64,000 bases of DNA from Caecitellus pseudoparvulus (Eukaryota > Bigyra: Bicosoecida). Below, piece by piece: positions 1 through 8,350 of this stretch. Below the pieces are notes generated by a model that had not been told where the DNA came from, searched no databases, and saw only the letters and a list, made by a program, of their open reading frames with translations. Position 1 is the first letter of the stretch; each line of letters begins with the position of its first letter. The position numbers and the translations under genes were made by a program. The DNA lies in contig CBFFRQ010000048.1 of NCBI GenBank assembly GCA_965644315.1, positions 97,252 through 161,251 of the forward strand, read 5' to 3'.

Positions 1-2442
1 CAAATGCCCAAGGACCTGGGCGGCGAGACCGTGCAGCGGACCAAGGCGGCACTGCTGAGCCTGCTCAAGGTGGCCCAGGTCAGCCACGAGGAGTTCCTGC
101 AGCCAACAGGGAGTGTCGTGGGTATCCTGCAGGAGCGGGGCTCCCGGGATGCTGTGGGCGTGTTGCTGCCCAAGTACGGGGACTTGCCCCCTGGCGCCCC
201 CGTGCCGCAGAGCCACAACCAGGTGCGCCTGGCCCCCCTGGACCAGCGCATCCCCTGGATCATGATCCCTCGCGAGGACGCGCCCCCTGAGTTCCTGGCA
301 AACCCAGAGGCCTTTGCCACGACCCTGTTCCGAGGCACCATCACGCGGTGGTCAGAGCATTCCAACTTCCCCCTTGGCCACCTGGCTGAGAGCCTGGGGC
401 AGGCTGGGGACATCGAGGCAGAGACACAGGCCCTGCTGAAGGCCAACGGCATCTCCGACGAGCCTTTTTCGGAGGAGGTGATGGAGAGCCTGCAGGAGTT
501 CCTGCCCCGCGTGCACGGCGACGAGTTCGACATCCCGGAGGAGGAGGTAGCCCGCCGGCGCGATCTCAGGTCAACCCGCATCTTCTCCATCGACCCGTGG
601 TCGGCACGCGACCTTGACGATGCGCTGCACGTCACGCCACTTCCCGACGGCACCGTTGAGCTTGGCGTGCACATTGCCGACGTATCCTACTTCGTCCGCC
701 CGGATACGGCCCTGGACAGGGAGGCCGCTGAGAGGGCCACCAGTGTGTACCTCGTGCAGCGGGTGCTGCCCATGCTGCCTCGCCTGCTGTGCGAGAGCCT
801 GTGCAGCCTGAACCCCGGCGTGGACCGCCTGGCCTTCTCCTGCATCTGGCGCATGACCCGGAATGGAGACCTGGTGGGGGATGCGCCATGGGTGGGGCGC
901 ACTGTCATCCGCTCCTGTGCCAAGCTGGACTACGGCACGGCACAGAAGCTCATTGATGGGGCCTTGGAGCTGGACGAGGAGGGGCACGTGAAGGCGGCGC
1001 CGGACGGCGAGGGCGTCGTGGATGGCATCCCTGAGGACGTCTGGCCTGCGGAGCGCCGACCCTCTGACGGTGTGGACCCCGGCGCGGTGGTGTCTGATGT
1101 GCAGCTGATGAACAGCATCGCCAAGGGCAGGCGCGCCAAGCGTTTCCTGGCCGGTGCCATCAGCCTGAACCGCAACAAGATGTCTGTGCAGCGGGACCGC
1201 GACGGGAACCCCGTCGCACTGCGATCATACCCCATCCACGACTCCAACCGCCTTGTGGAGGAGTACATGCTGCTGGCCAACTACCTCGTGGCACAGCACC
1301 TCATCCACCACGCCGGCAGCAAGGCAGTCCTGCGCGACCACCCGCCGCCCCTGGCACGCAAGGTGCCGCTCGTCGAGCAAGCCATTCGAAAGCTAGGTTT
1401 TCCGAACTTTCAGTGGCGTTCCGGCCGCACCCTGCAGGCGTCCCTGCTGCGCATCAAGGATGAAGCGCAGACACTGGTGCAGGAGCAGCAGGACCGCATC
1501 GCCGCCAAGCTGGCCCAGCAGCTGGCACAAGAGGACGGCCAGGATGAGCTGCAGCTTCCACCTGAGTTGACGCCTGAGCTCGTGCAGGCTGGCATTGAGT
1601 CCATGGTCATGGGACCCATGAAGCCAGCGGAGTACTTTACTGTGGGCACCCGCAACGCGTCCAAGTGGAAGCACTACGGACTGGGCATTCCCTACTACAC
1701 GCACTTCACCTCCCCCATCCGCCGGTACGCGGATGTCATGGTGCACCGCCTGCTGCAGGCGACTCTGGACGGCCCAAAGGCAGTGGAGGCGGTGGGGGAC
1801 TCGGCCCGCTTCGCCGAGCAGTGCGAGCACTGCAACGAGCGCAAGTTCGCAGCCAAGGGCGCCCAGGAAATGAGCGACCAAGTGTTCATGTGCCTGTACT
1901 TGAAGCGGCACCCGACAGAGAAGGTCGGCATCGTCACTGACGTGTCGGGCAGTCGGTGGTTCAACGTGGCTGTGCCCGAGTGGGGTCTGGAGTGCTCCGT
2001 CCACGTTGACCGCCTTGGCGGCGAGGGGGACTTCGACGAGGCCAAAGGGCAGCTCCTCATCACACCGGCTGAGAAGGAAGGCGAGGAGGCGGAGGCCGCC
2101 CCCCGTGAAGGCGGCCCCAGCAAGTACACCGTGCGCACCCTGATGCCCATTAGGGTGCTGCTCGTGGCACGCACGAACACTCTGCCCATCGACTATGAGA
2201 TGATCCCCGTGGACCTCGTGCCGTGGAACGGACCAGCCGTGCAGGACGCCCTGAAGCAGGCCCAGGCGGATGGCATCCTGCAAGAGGCGGCGCCGGAGGC
2301 GGCGGCAGGGGCAGGGGACGCCGCGGCGGATCCGTCCCTCCTCGTCACGGCGGTGACTGGGCTGGACTCGTCGGCCAGCTTCGCTGGCAGTACGCTGTCG
2401 TCGCACGGAGGCGCGGCCATGGAGATGGAGGGGCAGGCATGA
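1..2442 (+). CDS. DIS3L2: DIS3L2-type 3'-5' exoribonuclease (5' end cut by window)
   Basis: The frame is open from base 4 to a TGA at 2440-2442 (812 aa visible). The product is an RNase II/RNB-family exoribonuclease, which degrades RNA processively from the 3' end. The first ~150 residues match a cold-shock (CSD2) domain. The RNB domain follows from about residue 190. It carries the acidic signature SIDPWSARDLDDAL near residues 195-208, whose aspartates bind Mg2+, then VHIADVSYFV, ERATSVYLVQ, PMLPRLLCESLCSLNP and YTHFTSPIRRYADVMVHRLL. An S1-like tail follows. The phrases LGQAGDIEAET and ATSVYLVQ..PMLPRLLCE are closer to DIS3L2 than to DIS3/Rrp44, so I expect a cytoplasmic decay enzyme for uridylated RNA rather than an exosome subunit. 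The first cold-shock domain and the true start lie upstream. The RNB domain carries a low-complexity insert near residues 315-360 that I do not recall from animal members. Confidence 0.9.
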   Translation, partial: QMPKDLGGETVQRTKAALLSLLKVAQVSHEEFLQPTGSVVGILQERGSRDAVGVLLPKYGDLPPGAPVPQSHNQVRLAPLDQRIPWIMIPREDAPPEFLANPEAFATTLFRGTITRWSEHSNFPLGHLAESLGQAGDIEAETQALLKANGISDEPFSEEVMESLQEFLPRVHGDEFDIPEEEVARRRDLRSTRIFSIDPWSARDLDDALHVTPLPDGTVELGVHIADVSYFVRPDTALDREAAERATSVYLVQRVLPMLPRLLCESLCSLNPGVDRLAFSCIWRMTRNGDLVGDAPWVGRTVIRSCAKLDYGTAQKLIDGALELDEEGHVKAAPDGEGVVDGIPEDVWPAERRPSDGVDPGAVVSDVQLMNSIAKGRRAKRFLAGAISLNRNKMSVQRDRDGNPVALRSYPIHDSNRLVEEYMLLANYLVAQHLIHHAGSKAVLRDHPPPLARKVPLVEQAIRKLGFPNFQWRSGRTLQASLLRIKDEAQTLVQEQQDRIAAKLAQQLAQEDGQDELQLPPELTPELVQAGIESMVMGPMKPAEYFTVGTRNASKWKHYGLGIPYYTHFTSPIRRYADVMVHRLLQATLDGPKAVEAVGDSARFAEQCEHCNERKFAAKGAQEMSDQVFMCLYLKRHPTEKVGIVTDVSGSRWFNVAVPEWGLECSVHVDRLGGEGDFDEAKGQLLITPAEKEGEEAEAAPREGGPSKYTVRTLMPIRVLLVARTNTLPIDYEMIPVDLVPWNGPAVQDALKQAQADGILQEAAPEAAAGAGDAAADPSLLVTAVTGLDSSASFAGSTLSSHGGAAMEMEGQA

Positions 2443-2475
2443 GGGGCGCGCCGGGGGGGGTGTGCGTGCATTGTT

Positions 2476-3217
2476 TCACCGGGCGTGAGCTGCCGGCCCC
2501 TCAGCCACTGCAGCGCCGAAGTGCTCCTTCATCAGCTCTTGCACGACTGGGGACGCGTTGGGGAAGATGCTAGCGGCCTGGGCGGGTGTCAGGTGTGCGG
2601 CGCCCTGCACGTGCCCCCTGCAGGAGGGCGCGCCACAGCCACAGGCGAAGGGGGAATCCATGGACCACTCAGTGGTGGCGTAGTCGAAGGTGACCCACTC
2701 GCCGCGCTTCACGGGCCGCGTCGCCACGACCCGCACGATCCACCCACCATCGTCCAATGCTTCAAACTCTATTTTCCCGCACGGCGCACAGCTGTGCGGC
2801 GTGTACCGCAGTGGCGCGCTCACCTGCGGGGAGAGCAATACACACAAGGCGGAGTGCAGGTGCAGGTGGAGCGATCCCGCTGCACGGCGCGGTGAAGGCG
2901 TCACGCACATCTACATGCTGGCCTGGCGCCACGCAGACCGTGTACATGGTCGGCTCTGGCAGGACTTCGGCGGCTGTCGTGGTGCTGTGCACCAGCACAG
3001 TGCCCATAGGGAAGTCATCTGTCGCCACGATGACCTTGTTGATGTCTTTCACCTCCTTGACAGCGACATTGTCGTTGGAGGGCGGCGTGGGCGGCAGGAT
3101 GGTGGACCACCTCGCCGGCCCAGCGAGCAAGGGGCGGAATTTGCAGCTGCTCCGAGGCACAGCCGCTGCTGCGGCGCCTGCCACCTTCAGCACGCAGCGA
3201 GGGATCCTTCCCGCCAT
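2476..3217 (-). CDS. Small SET/post-SET domain protein
   Basis: This is a two-exon minus-strand model: exon 1 3217-2909, intron 2908-2824 (85 nt, donor gtgcgtg, acceptor ccgcag), exon 2 2823-2476, giving 218 aa. Joining the exons puts YTPHSCAPCG, the counterpart of the SET NHSCxPN motif, upstream of VKRGEWVTFDYATTEW and the post-SET-like CGCGAPSCRG. These match the C-terminal half of SET lysine methyltransferases, which use S-adenosylmethionine. The usual N-terminal SET strands (GxG binding motif) are not visible, so substrate and activity are uncertain. The start at 3217 is the first ATG giving a compact protein; an in-frame ATG at 3313 is possible. The gene is tail to tail with DIS3L2 (33-nt gap) and head to head with RACK1. 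Confidence 0.65.
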
Positions 3218-3518
3218 GTGGTCTGAGAGCTGAGATTGGTACTGTACTTTGTGCGTTCCTCCAGGCTTGCAGGTGCCTCCCGTGTTGCGCGGCAAGCGAA
3301 TCAGATTTGCCAACCACGGGCCTCTGTGCCCTGACTGCGAAGCTGTTCAGATTCCGGCCCCGCACACTTTCAAGAGACTTCCAAGCACCATTGCACTTCC
3401 AGGCACATAGCACACGTAGTGTTTCCTGCACCTCCAACTCATTCAACGTGCGTGTGCGGCGGCCCGCGCCGCTCCGTCAGCTCCAGAACACGCCCTGCTC
3501 CACACCACCCTGTCACAG
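3218..3518. promoter_or_regulatory. Bidirectional intergenic region between SET and RACK1 genes
   Basis: This 301-nt gap separates two divergent starts and must hold both promoters. It is pyrimidine-rich on the RACK1 side, as expected for a highly expressed translation gene. I see no TATA-like element or other motif I can defend. Confidence 0.4.
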
Positions 3519-4625
3519 ATGACTGATTCCACCATGATCCTCAAGGGCACCCTGGCGGGCCACTCTGACTGGGTGACTGCCATTGCCACCACCGAGGTCG
3601 ACTCTGAGATGATCGTGTCTGCCTCTCGTGGTGCGTGCAGGGAGCTCAGCTGCCTGGCGTCTGCAGGCCGCAGAGCCGCATTTCCGCACACATGCACTGC
3701 GCGCGCCCCCGCCCGCCACAGACAAGTCCCTGATCGTGTGGACCATCACTGGTGATGCTGAGACCTACGGCTACCCCCTGAAGTCCCTGCACGGCCACAA
3801 CCACTTCGTGCAGGACGTGTGCCTGTCCTCGGATGGCGAGTACGCTCTGTCCGCCTCTTGGGACGGCACCCTGCGTCTGTGGCAGCTGTCCACCGGCACC
3901 GTCGACAAGACCTTCGTCGACCACACCAAGGATGTCCTGTCCTGCTCCATCGCCCCCTGCAGCACCAAGGTTCGTGGCCTTCGCGCAGCGCCATTTCCGC
4001 AAGTTCCACAGCACGCTTTCCCCCCGCTGTCCTCCTGCAGATCCTGTCCGGCTCTCGCGACAAGACCATCAAGCTGTGGAACGTCGTCGGCAAGTGCATC
4101 TACACCCTGTCTGAGGACGGCCACACCGACTGGGTCAGCTGCGTGCGCTGCTCCCCCGCCGAGGACTCCGACATCGTCGTGTCTGCCGGCTGGGACAAGC
4201 TGGTGAAGGTGTGGAACCTGAAGACCTCCCGTCTCCAGACCGACCTGGTGGGCCACACTGGCTACCTGAACACCGTCACCGTCTCCCCTGACGGCTCCCT
4301 GTGCGCTTCCGGCGGCAAGGACGGCATCGCCATGCTGTGGGACCTGAACGAGGGCAAGAAGCTGTACGAGCTGGTGGCTGGCGACGAGATCAACACCCTG
4401 GTGTTCTCCCCCAACCGCTACTGGCTGTGCGCTGCCACCAAGAAGGGCATCAAGATCTACGACCTGGAGACCAAGTCCGTCGTCGCCGACCTGGAGCTGG
4501 AGGAGGAGGAGACCACCTCCAAGGACGCCCTGGTGCCTTTCTGCACCTCCCTGGCCTGGTCTGCGGATGGCTCCACCCTGTTCGCCGGCTACACCGACAA
4601 GCTCATCCGCGTCTGGGGCTTGTAA
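3519..4625 (+). CDS. RACK1: RACK1, Gbeta-like ribosome-associated WD40 scaffold
   Basis: There are three exons: 3519-3630, 3722-3969 and 4041-4625. Introns are 91 and 71 nt, in phases 1 and 0. The joined protein is 314 aa, the normal RACK1 length, starting [20 protein letters not shown]. Seven WD repeats are readable, including [64 protein letters not shown] and [16 protein letters not shown]1 sits on the 40S subunit near the mRNA exit channel and docks signalling kinases. Codon use is strongly biased to C-ending codons (ctg, gtc, tcc), more than in neighbouring genes, which fits high expression. Both introns contain TTTCCGCA (3681-3688 and 3994-4001). Confidence 0.96.
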
Positions 4626-4794
4626 GCTGAGGGCATGCTCGGTGCAATGCATTCCTGGAAGCACAGCAACCCTGCCCCCCCCCCTTTGGCGCCAGTCCGC
4701 AACTGCCAATTTTCAAACCACTCCCCTCCCCACAAACCACAACTATGCGTGCCACCTCCCACATTTCGTTCTTGCGCCCCTACACTTTGCAGCT

Positions 4795-5323
4795 ATGTCG
4801 GACTCCGAAGAGCAGCCGGGATTGGGGGCTGGCGATTCAGAGGCATTTGGCGAAGCTGGCTTCGCAGCCGGCCGTGGGGCCTCAGGAGCGCGAGCAACTG
4901 CGGAAGCCAGTGCAACTGCGGACAGGGCTTTGACTAGCCAAGAAGAGGCTGCCGAGCACGGGAGGGAGTCCACCGCCAAGGCTCACGGGCATGCTGAGCA
5001 AGCCAGCAAGGAGGCAGAGCGCGCAGCTGCTGCGACGAGCGAAACTGGGGAAGAGATGCGAAAAGGCGGTGTTGTGCTGAAGAAACAGGAGGAGGGCATT
5101 ACACACGGCGAGGATGTGGTGCAGCCCCGGGTGAAGGTGTGTCTTGCTCGCCTCACAGTGCATCGCCTGCGACCGCGTTGGGACCGGTTGCCTTGCATTC
5201 CCCTTGCAGGAAGCAAGAGGGCGCGATGAGCCGCGTGAGCGGGGGTGCTGGGACAGATTCTGCTCGTGCTTCAGCAGCACCACCCCGAAGGAGCCTTCAG
5301 CCTCGGACCCCTTAATGATGTAG
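4795..5323 (+). CDS. Small acidic/Ala-rich protein, first of tandem pair with Cys tail
   Basis: The model has exon 1 4795-5136 (342 nt), an intron 5137-5209 (donor gtgtgt, acceptor ccttgcag) and exon 2 5210-5323, giving 151 aa. The start is MSDSEEQPG. The body is hydrophilic, rich in Ala, Glu, Lys and Gly, with no hydrophobic segment; it resembles an LEA-like or disordered protein. Exon 2 encodes GCWDRFCSCFSSTTP followed by KEPSAS and a short DPLMM end. The same tail ends exon 2 of the next gene, and both first exons are exactly 342 nt, so the two are tandem duplicates. The cysteine/aromatic cluster could be S-acylated or bind metal; that is inference. I do not recognise a family. Confidence 0.7.
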
Positions 5324-5500
5324 ATGACTTCGAGCTAGGTGTGGTCTTCGCTGAAAGGCCAAGCAGAGACCGCCGAGCGCCACTCCCTTCAAAGCCAGGA
5401 AGGCTGTCATTGTCAACCCTCAAATCACCCCCCCATCACGCACCACACACCATTGCACCACTAGCTCCTGCTGATTCTTGCCTTCTTGCTTGCTTCAGCC

Positions 5501-6237
5501 ATGTCGGACGCCGATGACGAGCCGGGTCAGGCAGCTAAGGGTTCGGAGACGCACACCCCAGCCGGGTTTGGGGCTGGCGGAGGCACCTCAGCAGTTGAAG
5601 CGAACAAAGAAACAGCTCCCACTGTGAAAGATGCTGTGGGTGTTCAAGAAGGTGGCACCGGCCGGGCGACGGGTGCCACTCAGGATCCTCACAAGCAAGC
5701 TAAAGATGCAGCCTCAGCAGCTGGGAAAACAGGCGATGGTGCAGAGGACACCAAGACAGAAGTGGAAGATTCCGGCAAGAATGTTTCGGACCAAGAAGAG
5801 GATGCGAAGAAAGAGGAAGGGAAAGTCGAGCCTTTCGTCCAGGTCTGTCTCAAGTGCTGGCCACTGCATCGCATCGCCTGCGACCACGTTGCCAACCTTC
5901 ACCCTGCTTTGTTTCGCAGCCACCTGAAGTTCCAGATGATCAGCCGAAGAAAGGATGCTGGGACTGGTTTTGCTCGTGCTTCAGCAGCACCACGCCGAAG
6001 GAGCCTTCAGCGTCCAGTGCTGCTGCGAAGTGGACGTGGAGGGTGTCACAGCATGTTGCAGTTTCAAGCAATGCATTTCAGGCAGCTCACAACAGGCCAT
6101 GGGCAGCAGCTGCTGCAAGGGTAGTGGTGGTGATTGGCACAGCGTACAAGGACTTGCCGCCTGCCGCGACGACGTCTGCCACGACGTACATGCCTTGCTT
6201 CAGCTCAGTGACACCAGCACCTGCGGCTGCGCCCTGA
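5501..6237 (+). CDS. Small acidic/Ala-rich protein, second of tandem pair with Cys tail
   Basis: The model has exon 1 5501-5842 (342 nt), an intron 5843-5919 (77 nt, donor gtctgt, acceptor ttcgcag) and exon 2 5920-6237, giving 219 aa. It begins MSDADDEPG and has a Lys/Glu/Ala/Thr-rich disordered body (for example KQAKDAASAAGKTGDGAED). Exon 2 gives KKGCWDWFCSCFSSTTP then KEPSAS, as in its upstream paralog. It then continues for about 80 residues that the paralog lacks, including a hydrophobic AAAARVVVVIG stretch. That extension overlaps the 3' end of the convergent CDK5RAP1 gene (6087-6237), so either the real stop lies in an unrecognised further exon or the genes truly overlap. Function is unknown. 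Confidence 0.6.
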
Positions 6238-8240
6238 GTCAAGATGCGATGGACCCCACCATGCCCCCCCTCCGACAGAGTCGCAGCAGCCCCCTCCCGC
6301 AGTGCACCCGGGAGTGCCCTGGCACGAGCAAAGTCGAATTCCCCCCACACGTCCTCGGCTGTGCCGTCAGGGCGCAGGGCAGAGGTGTGGGGCGCGAGCG
6401 TGGCTCGCTGTGTGGCTGGCGCCGAACTCCAGCTCAACGCAGTGTCGCCCAGGTGTGTGGGCAGGTTGCCCGCTGGCTGCGTGGCGGGGCCCCGCAGCAG
6501 GTGGGGGGCGTCCAGGAGGGGCACGTCAGCCAGCACCACGCGCATGTTGTTGTCGGCCCGCCCTGTCCATGTGGGGGCTGCAGCGGTGCTGCGCTTGGAC
6601 GGGCCTTCAACCAGCACCACGACGCGCTTGCCAACTTCCGCCACATGCCGTTGGCGAGCACGCACATTGAAGACGTCAATGATTTCGCGCAGTCGGCGCA
6701 GTTTGGTGTCTTGTGGCACGTCGTCCTCCAGTTTGTGGGCAGCGTGAGTGCGCTCCCGCAGGCTGTACGCGAACAGGAAGCCCTGCTCATACCCCACTTG
6801 CTCCAGCAGCGACAGCGTGTCCTCGTGGTCCGCCTCGCTCTCGCCACAGAAGCCAGCGATGAAATCTGAGCTGAGGGCCACACCTGGCACCGTTTCGCGA
6901 ATGCGGTGGGCCAACTCCAGGTACGCCTCCCGAGTGTACAGTCGCCGCATGGAGCGCAGCACAGAGGTAGAGCCAGACTGCGCAGGCAAGTGCACCTGCT
7001 TGCACAGGTTGGGGCGTTCGTTCATCAGTTGTAAGAGCTCATCAGGAAAGTCTTTGGGGTGGGGGGATGTGAACCTCACTCGCATCTCAGGGTTTTCCCG
7101 AGTGACTCGCTCCAGCAACTCAGTGAAACGCACGCCCCCGCCGCCCCGAGCATTGTACAAGTTGCTGAAGCCGCTTGCCGTGTCTGTGTCGCCGCCCTTG
7201 GCGTATGGCCCTGAGATCGCTGCATCTGATGGGGTGCTGGCATCACGGTACGAGTTGACGTTTTGCCCCAGCAGCACAACCTCTTTGTAGCCCTGCTCGC
7301 CCAGCTGCGCCACCTCACGGCAAATGCTGCTCACATCACGGGAGCGCTCACGCCCTCGCGTGAAGGGCACGATGCAGTACGTGCACATGTTGTTGCACCC
7401 TCTCATTATGGAAACAAAGGCATGGGTGGAGTTTGCATCTGCCCGCACGGGTGCGATGTCTGCGTACGTTTCGTCTGCGCTCAGCTGCACGTTGATGGCA
7501 GCCAGTCCGCCCCCTGCCGGCACAGCGCCGCGGGACACGCGACGCTTGCTGCCAGCATGAACAGCATCCTCCACATCCTCTTGCGAAGCGCCACCCGTGA
7601 CGAGGGTGATGAGGTTGGGCAGGTCCCGGTAGGCGTCTGGTCCGACGACCAGGTCCACGGACTTGTCCGATTCCAGCAGCTGAGTCTTGAGCCGCTCAGC
7701 CATGCAGCCCAGCACCCCCACGACGGGGCGCTCCCCTTTCTTGCGCCGCGCCTTCATGTTCTTGAAGGCGCCCAGGCGCTGCCAGATCTTGGCCTCGGCG
7801 TTCTCCCGAATGGCGCAGGTGTTGGTCAGGATGACGTCGGCACTCTCTGCCTCTTCGCACCTTTCATAGCCAGCTGACTGCAGGACAGCCAGGACAATCT
7901 CACTGTCGCTGACGTTCATTTGACACCCATATGTCTCCAGGTACACGCTCTTCGGCTCTGACACCAGGTGTCCTCCGCTAGAGCTGGGCATGCTCATGTC
8001 GGAGGGAGCCAGGGGAGCTGCGGATTTTGACGCAACCTCTTCGACCGCCACGCCCGCGCGGGCGGCACCAATGAAGTGCTCCAGCTTCAGGTCCTGAACA
8101 GGCTCTGCTGCGCGAGCAAGCTTTGGCCCCACATCGCTGGCCAGGCCCCTCCCCCACACTCTTGGCGGGCAAGGCTGCAATACCGAACACAAGGCTCGCC
8201 ATGCCTGGCGCCGCTGGCCCGCAGCCATGGCACTTGCCAT
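6087..8240 (-). CDS. CDK5RAP1: CDK5RAP1-type tRNA methylthiotransferase (radical SAM, MiaB family)
   Basis: This is an unspliced 717-aa frame. MiaB-family enzymes add a methylthio group to the isopentenyladenosine next to the anticodon, using two [4Fe-4S] clusters. The UPF0004 N-terminal domain supplies its three cysteines in ETYGCQMN, TNTCAIREN and VLGCMAERL. The radical-SAM motif is RGCNNMCTYCIVPFTRGRER (CxxxCxxC). A C-terminal TRAM-like segment ends the protein. The phrasing SIMRGCNNMC and GRERS fits the eukaryotic CDK5RAP1 branch. I chose the ATG at 8240 because it gives an N-terminus rich in Arg and Ala without acids, as expected for a mitochondrial presequence; the open frame continues upstream without support. 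An insert of about 30 residues (near TPSDAAISGPYAKGGD) lies inside the radical-SAM domain. Confidence 0.92.
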   Translation of the reverse strand: MASAMAAGQRRQAWRALCSVLQPCPPRVWGRGLASDVGPKLARAAEPVQDLKLEHFIGAARAGVAVEEVASKSAAPLAPSDMSMPSSSGGHLVSEPKSVYLETYGCQMNVSDSEIVLAVLQSAGYERCEEAESADVILTNTCAIRENAEAKIWQRLGAFKNMKARRKKGERPVVGVLGCMAERLKTQLLESDKSVDLVVGPDAYRDLPNLITLVTGGASQEDVEDAVHAGSKRRVSRGAVPAGGGLAAINVQLSADETYADIAPVRADANSTHAFVSIMRGCNNMCTYCIVPFTRGRERSRDVSSICREVAQLGEQGYKEVVLLGQNVNSYRDASTPSDAAISGPYAKGGDTDTASGFSNLYNARGGGGVRFTELLERVTRENPEMRVRFTSPHPKDFPDELLQLMNERPNLCKQVHLPAQSGSTSVLRSMRRLYTREAYLELAHRIRETVPGVALSSDFIAGFCGESEADHEDTLSLLEQVGYEQGFLFAYSLRERTHAAHKLEDDVPQDTKLRRLREIIDVFNVRARQRHVAEVGKRVVVLVEGPSKRSTAAAPTWTGRADNNMRVVLADVPLLDAPHLLRGPATQPAGNLPTHLGDTALSWSSAPATQRATLAPHTSALRPDGTAEDVWGEFDFARARALPGALREGAAATLSEGGHGGVHRILTQGAAAGAGVTELKQGMYVVADVVAAGGKSLYAVPITTTTLAAAAAHGLL

Positions 8241-8350
8241 GTTGCACCACTGCAGGCGTGCCAAGAGAACGGCGAATGCGCCTTGGCCCGCATGAGACGT
8301 CGAGAGTGTTTGTATTTGCACTGCCGTCCATACTGTGCCTGCAGGGTCCC

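Noticed and set aside
1393-2406. 337-aa minus-strand frame antisense to DIS3L2
   Set aside because: It is a shadow frame opposite the conserved RNB domain.
3519-4625. RACK1 as the canonical G-beta partner of the G-gamma gene
   Set aside because: RACK1 resembles G-beta in fold but lacks the N-terminal coiled coil that pairs with G-gamma. A separate G-beta should exist elsewhere.
3771-4709. 312-aa minus-strand frame antisense to RACK1
   Set aside because: It runs across both a RACK1 intron and exons without regard to splice sites, and has no similarity to anything I know.
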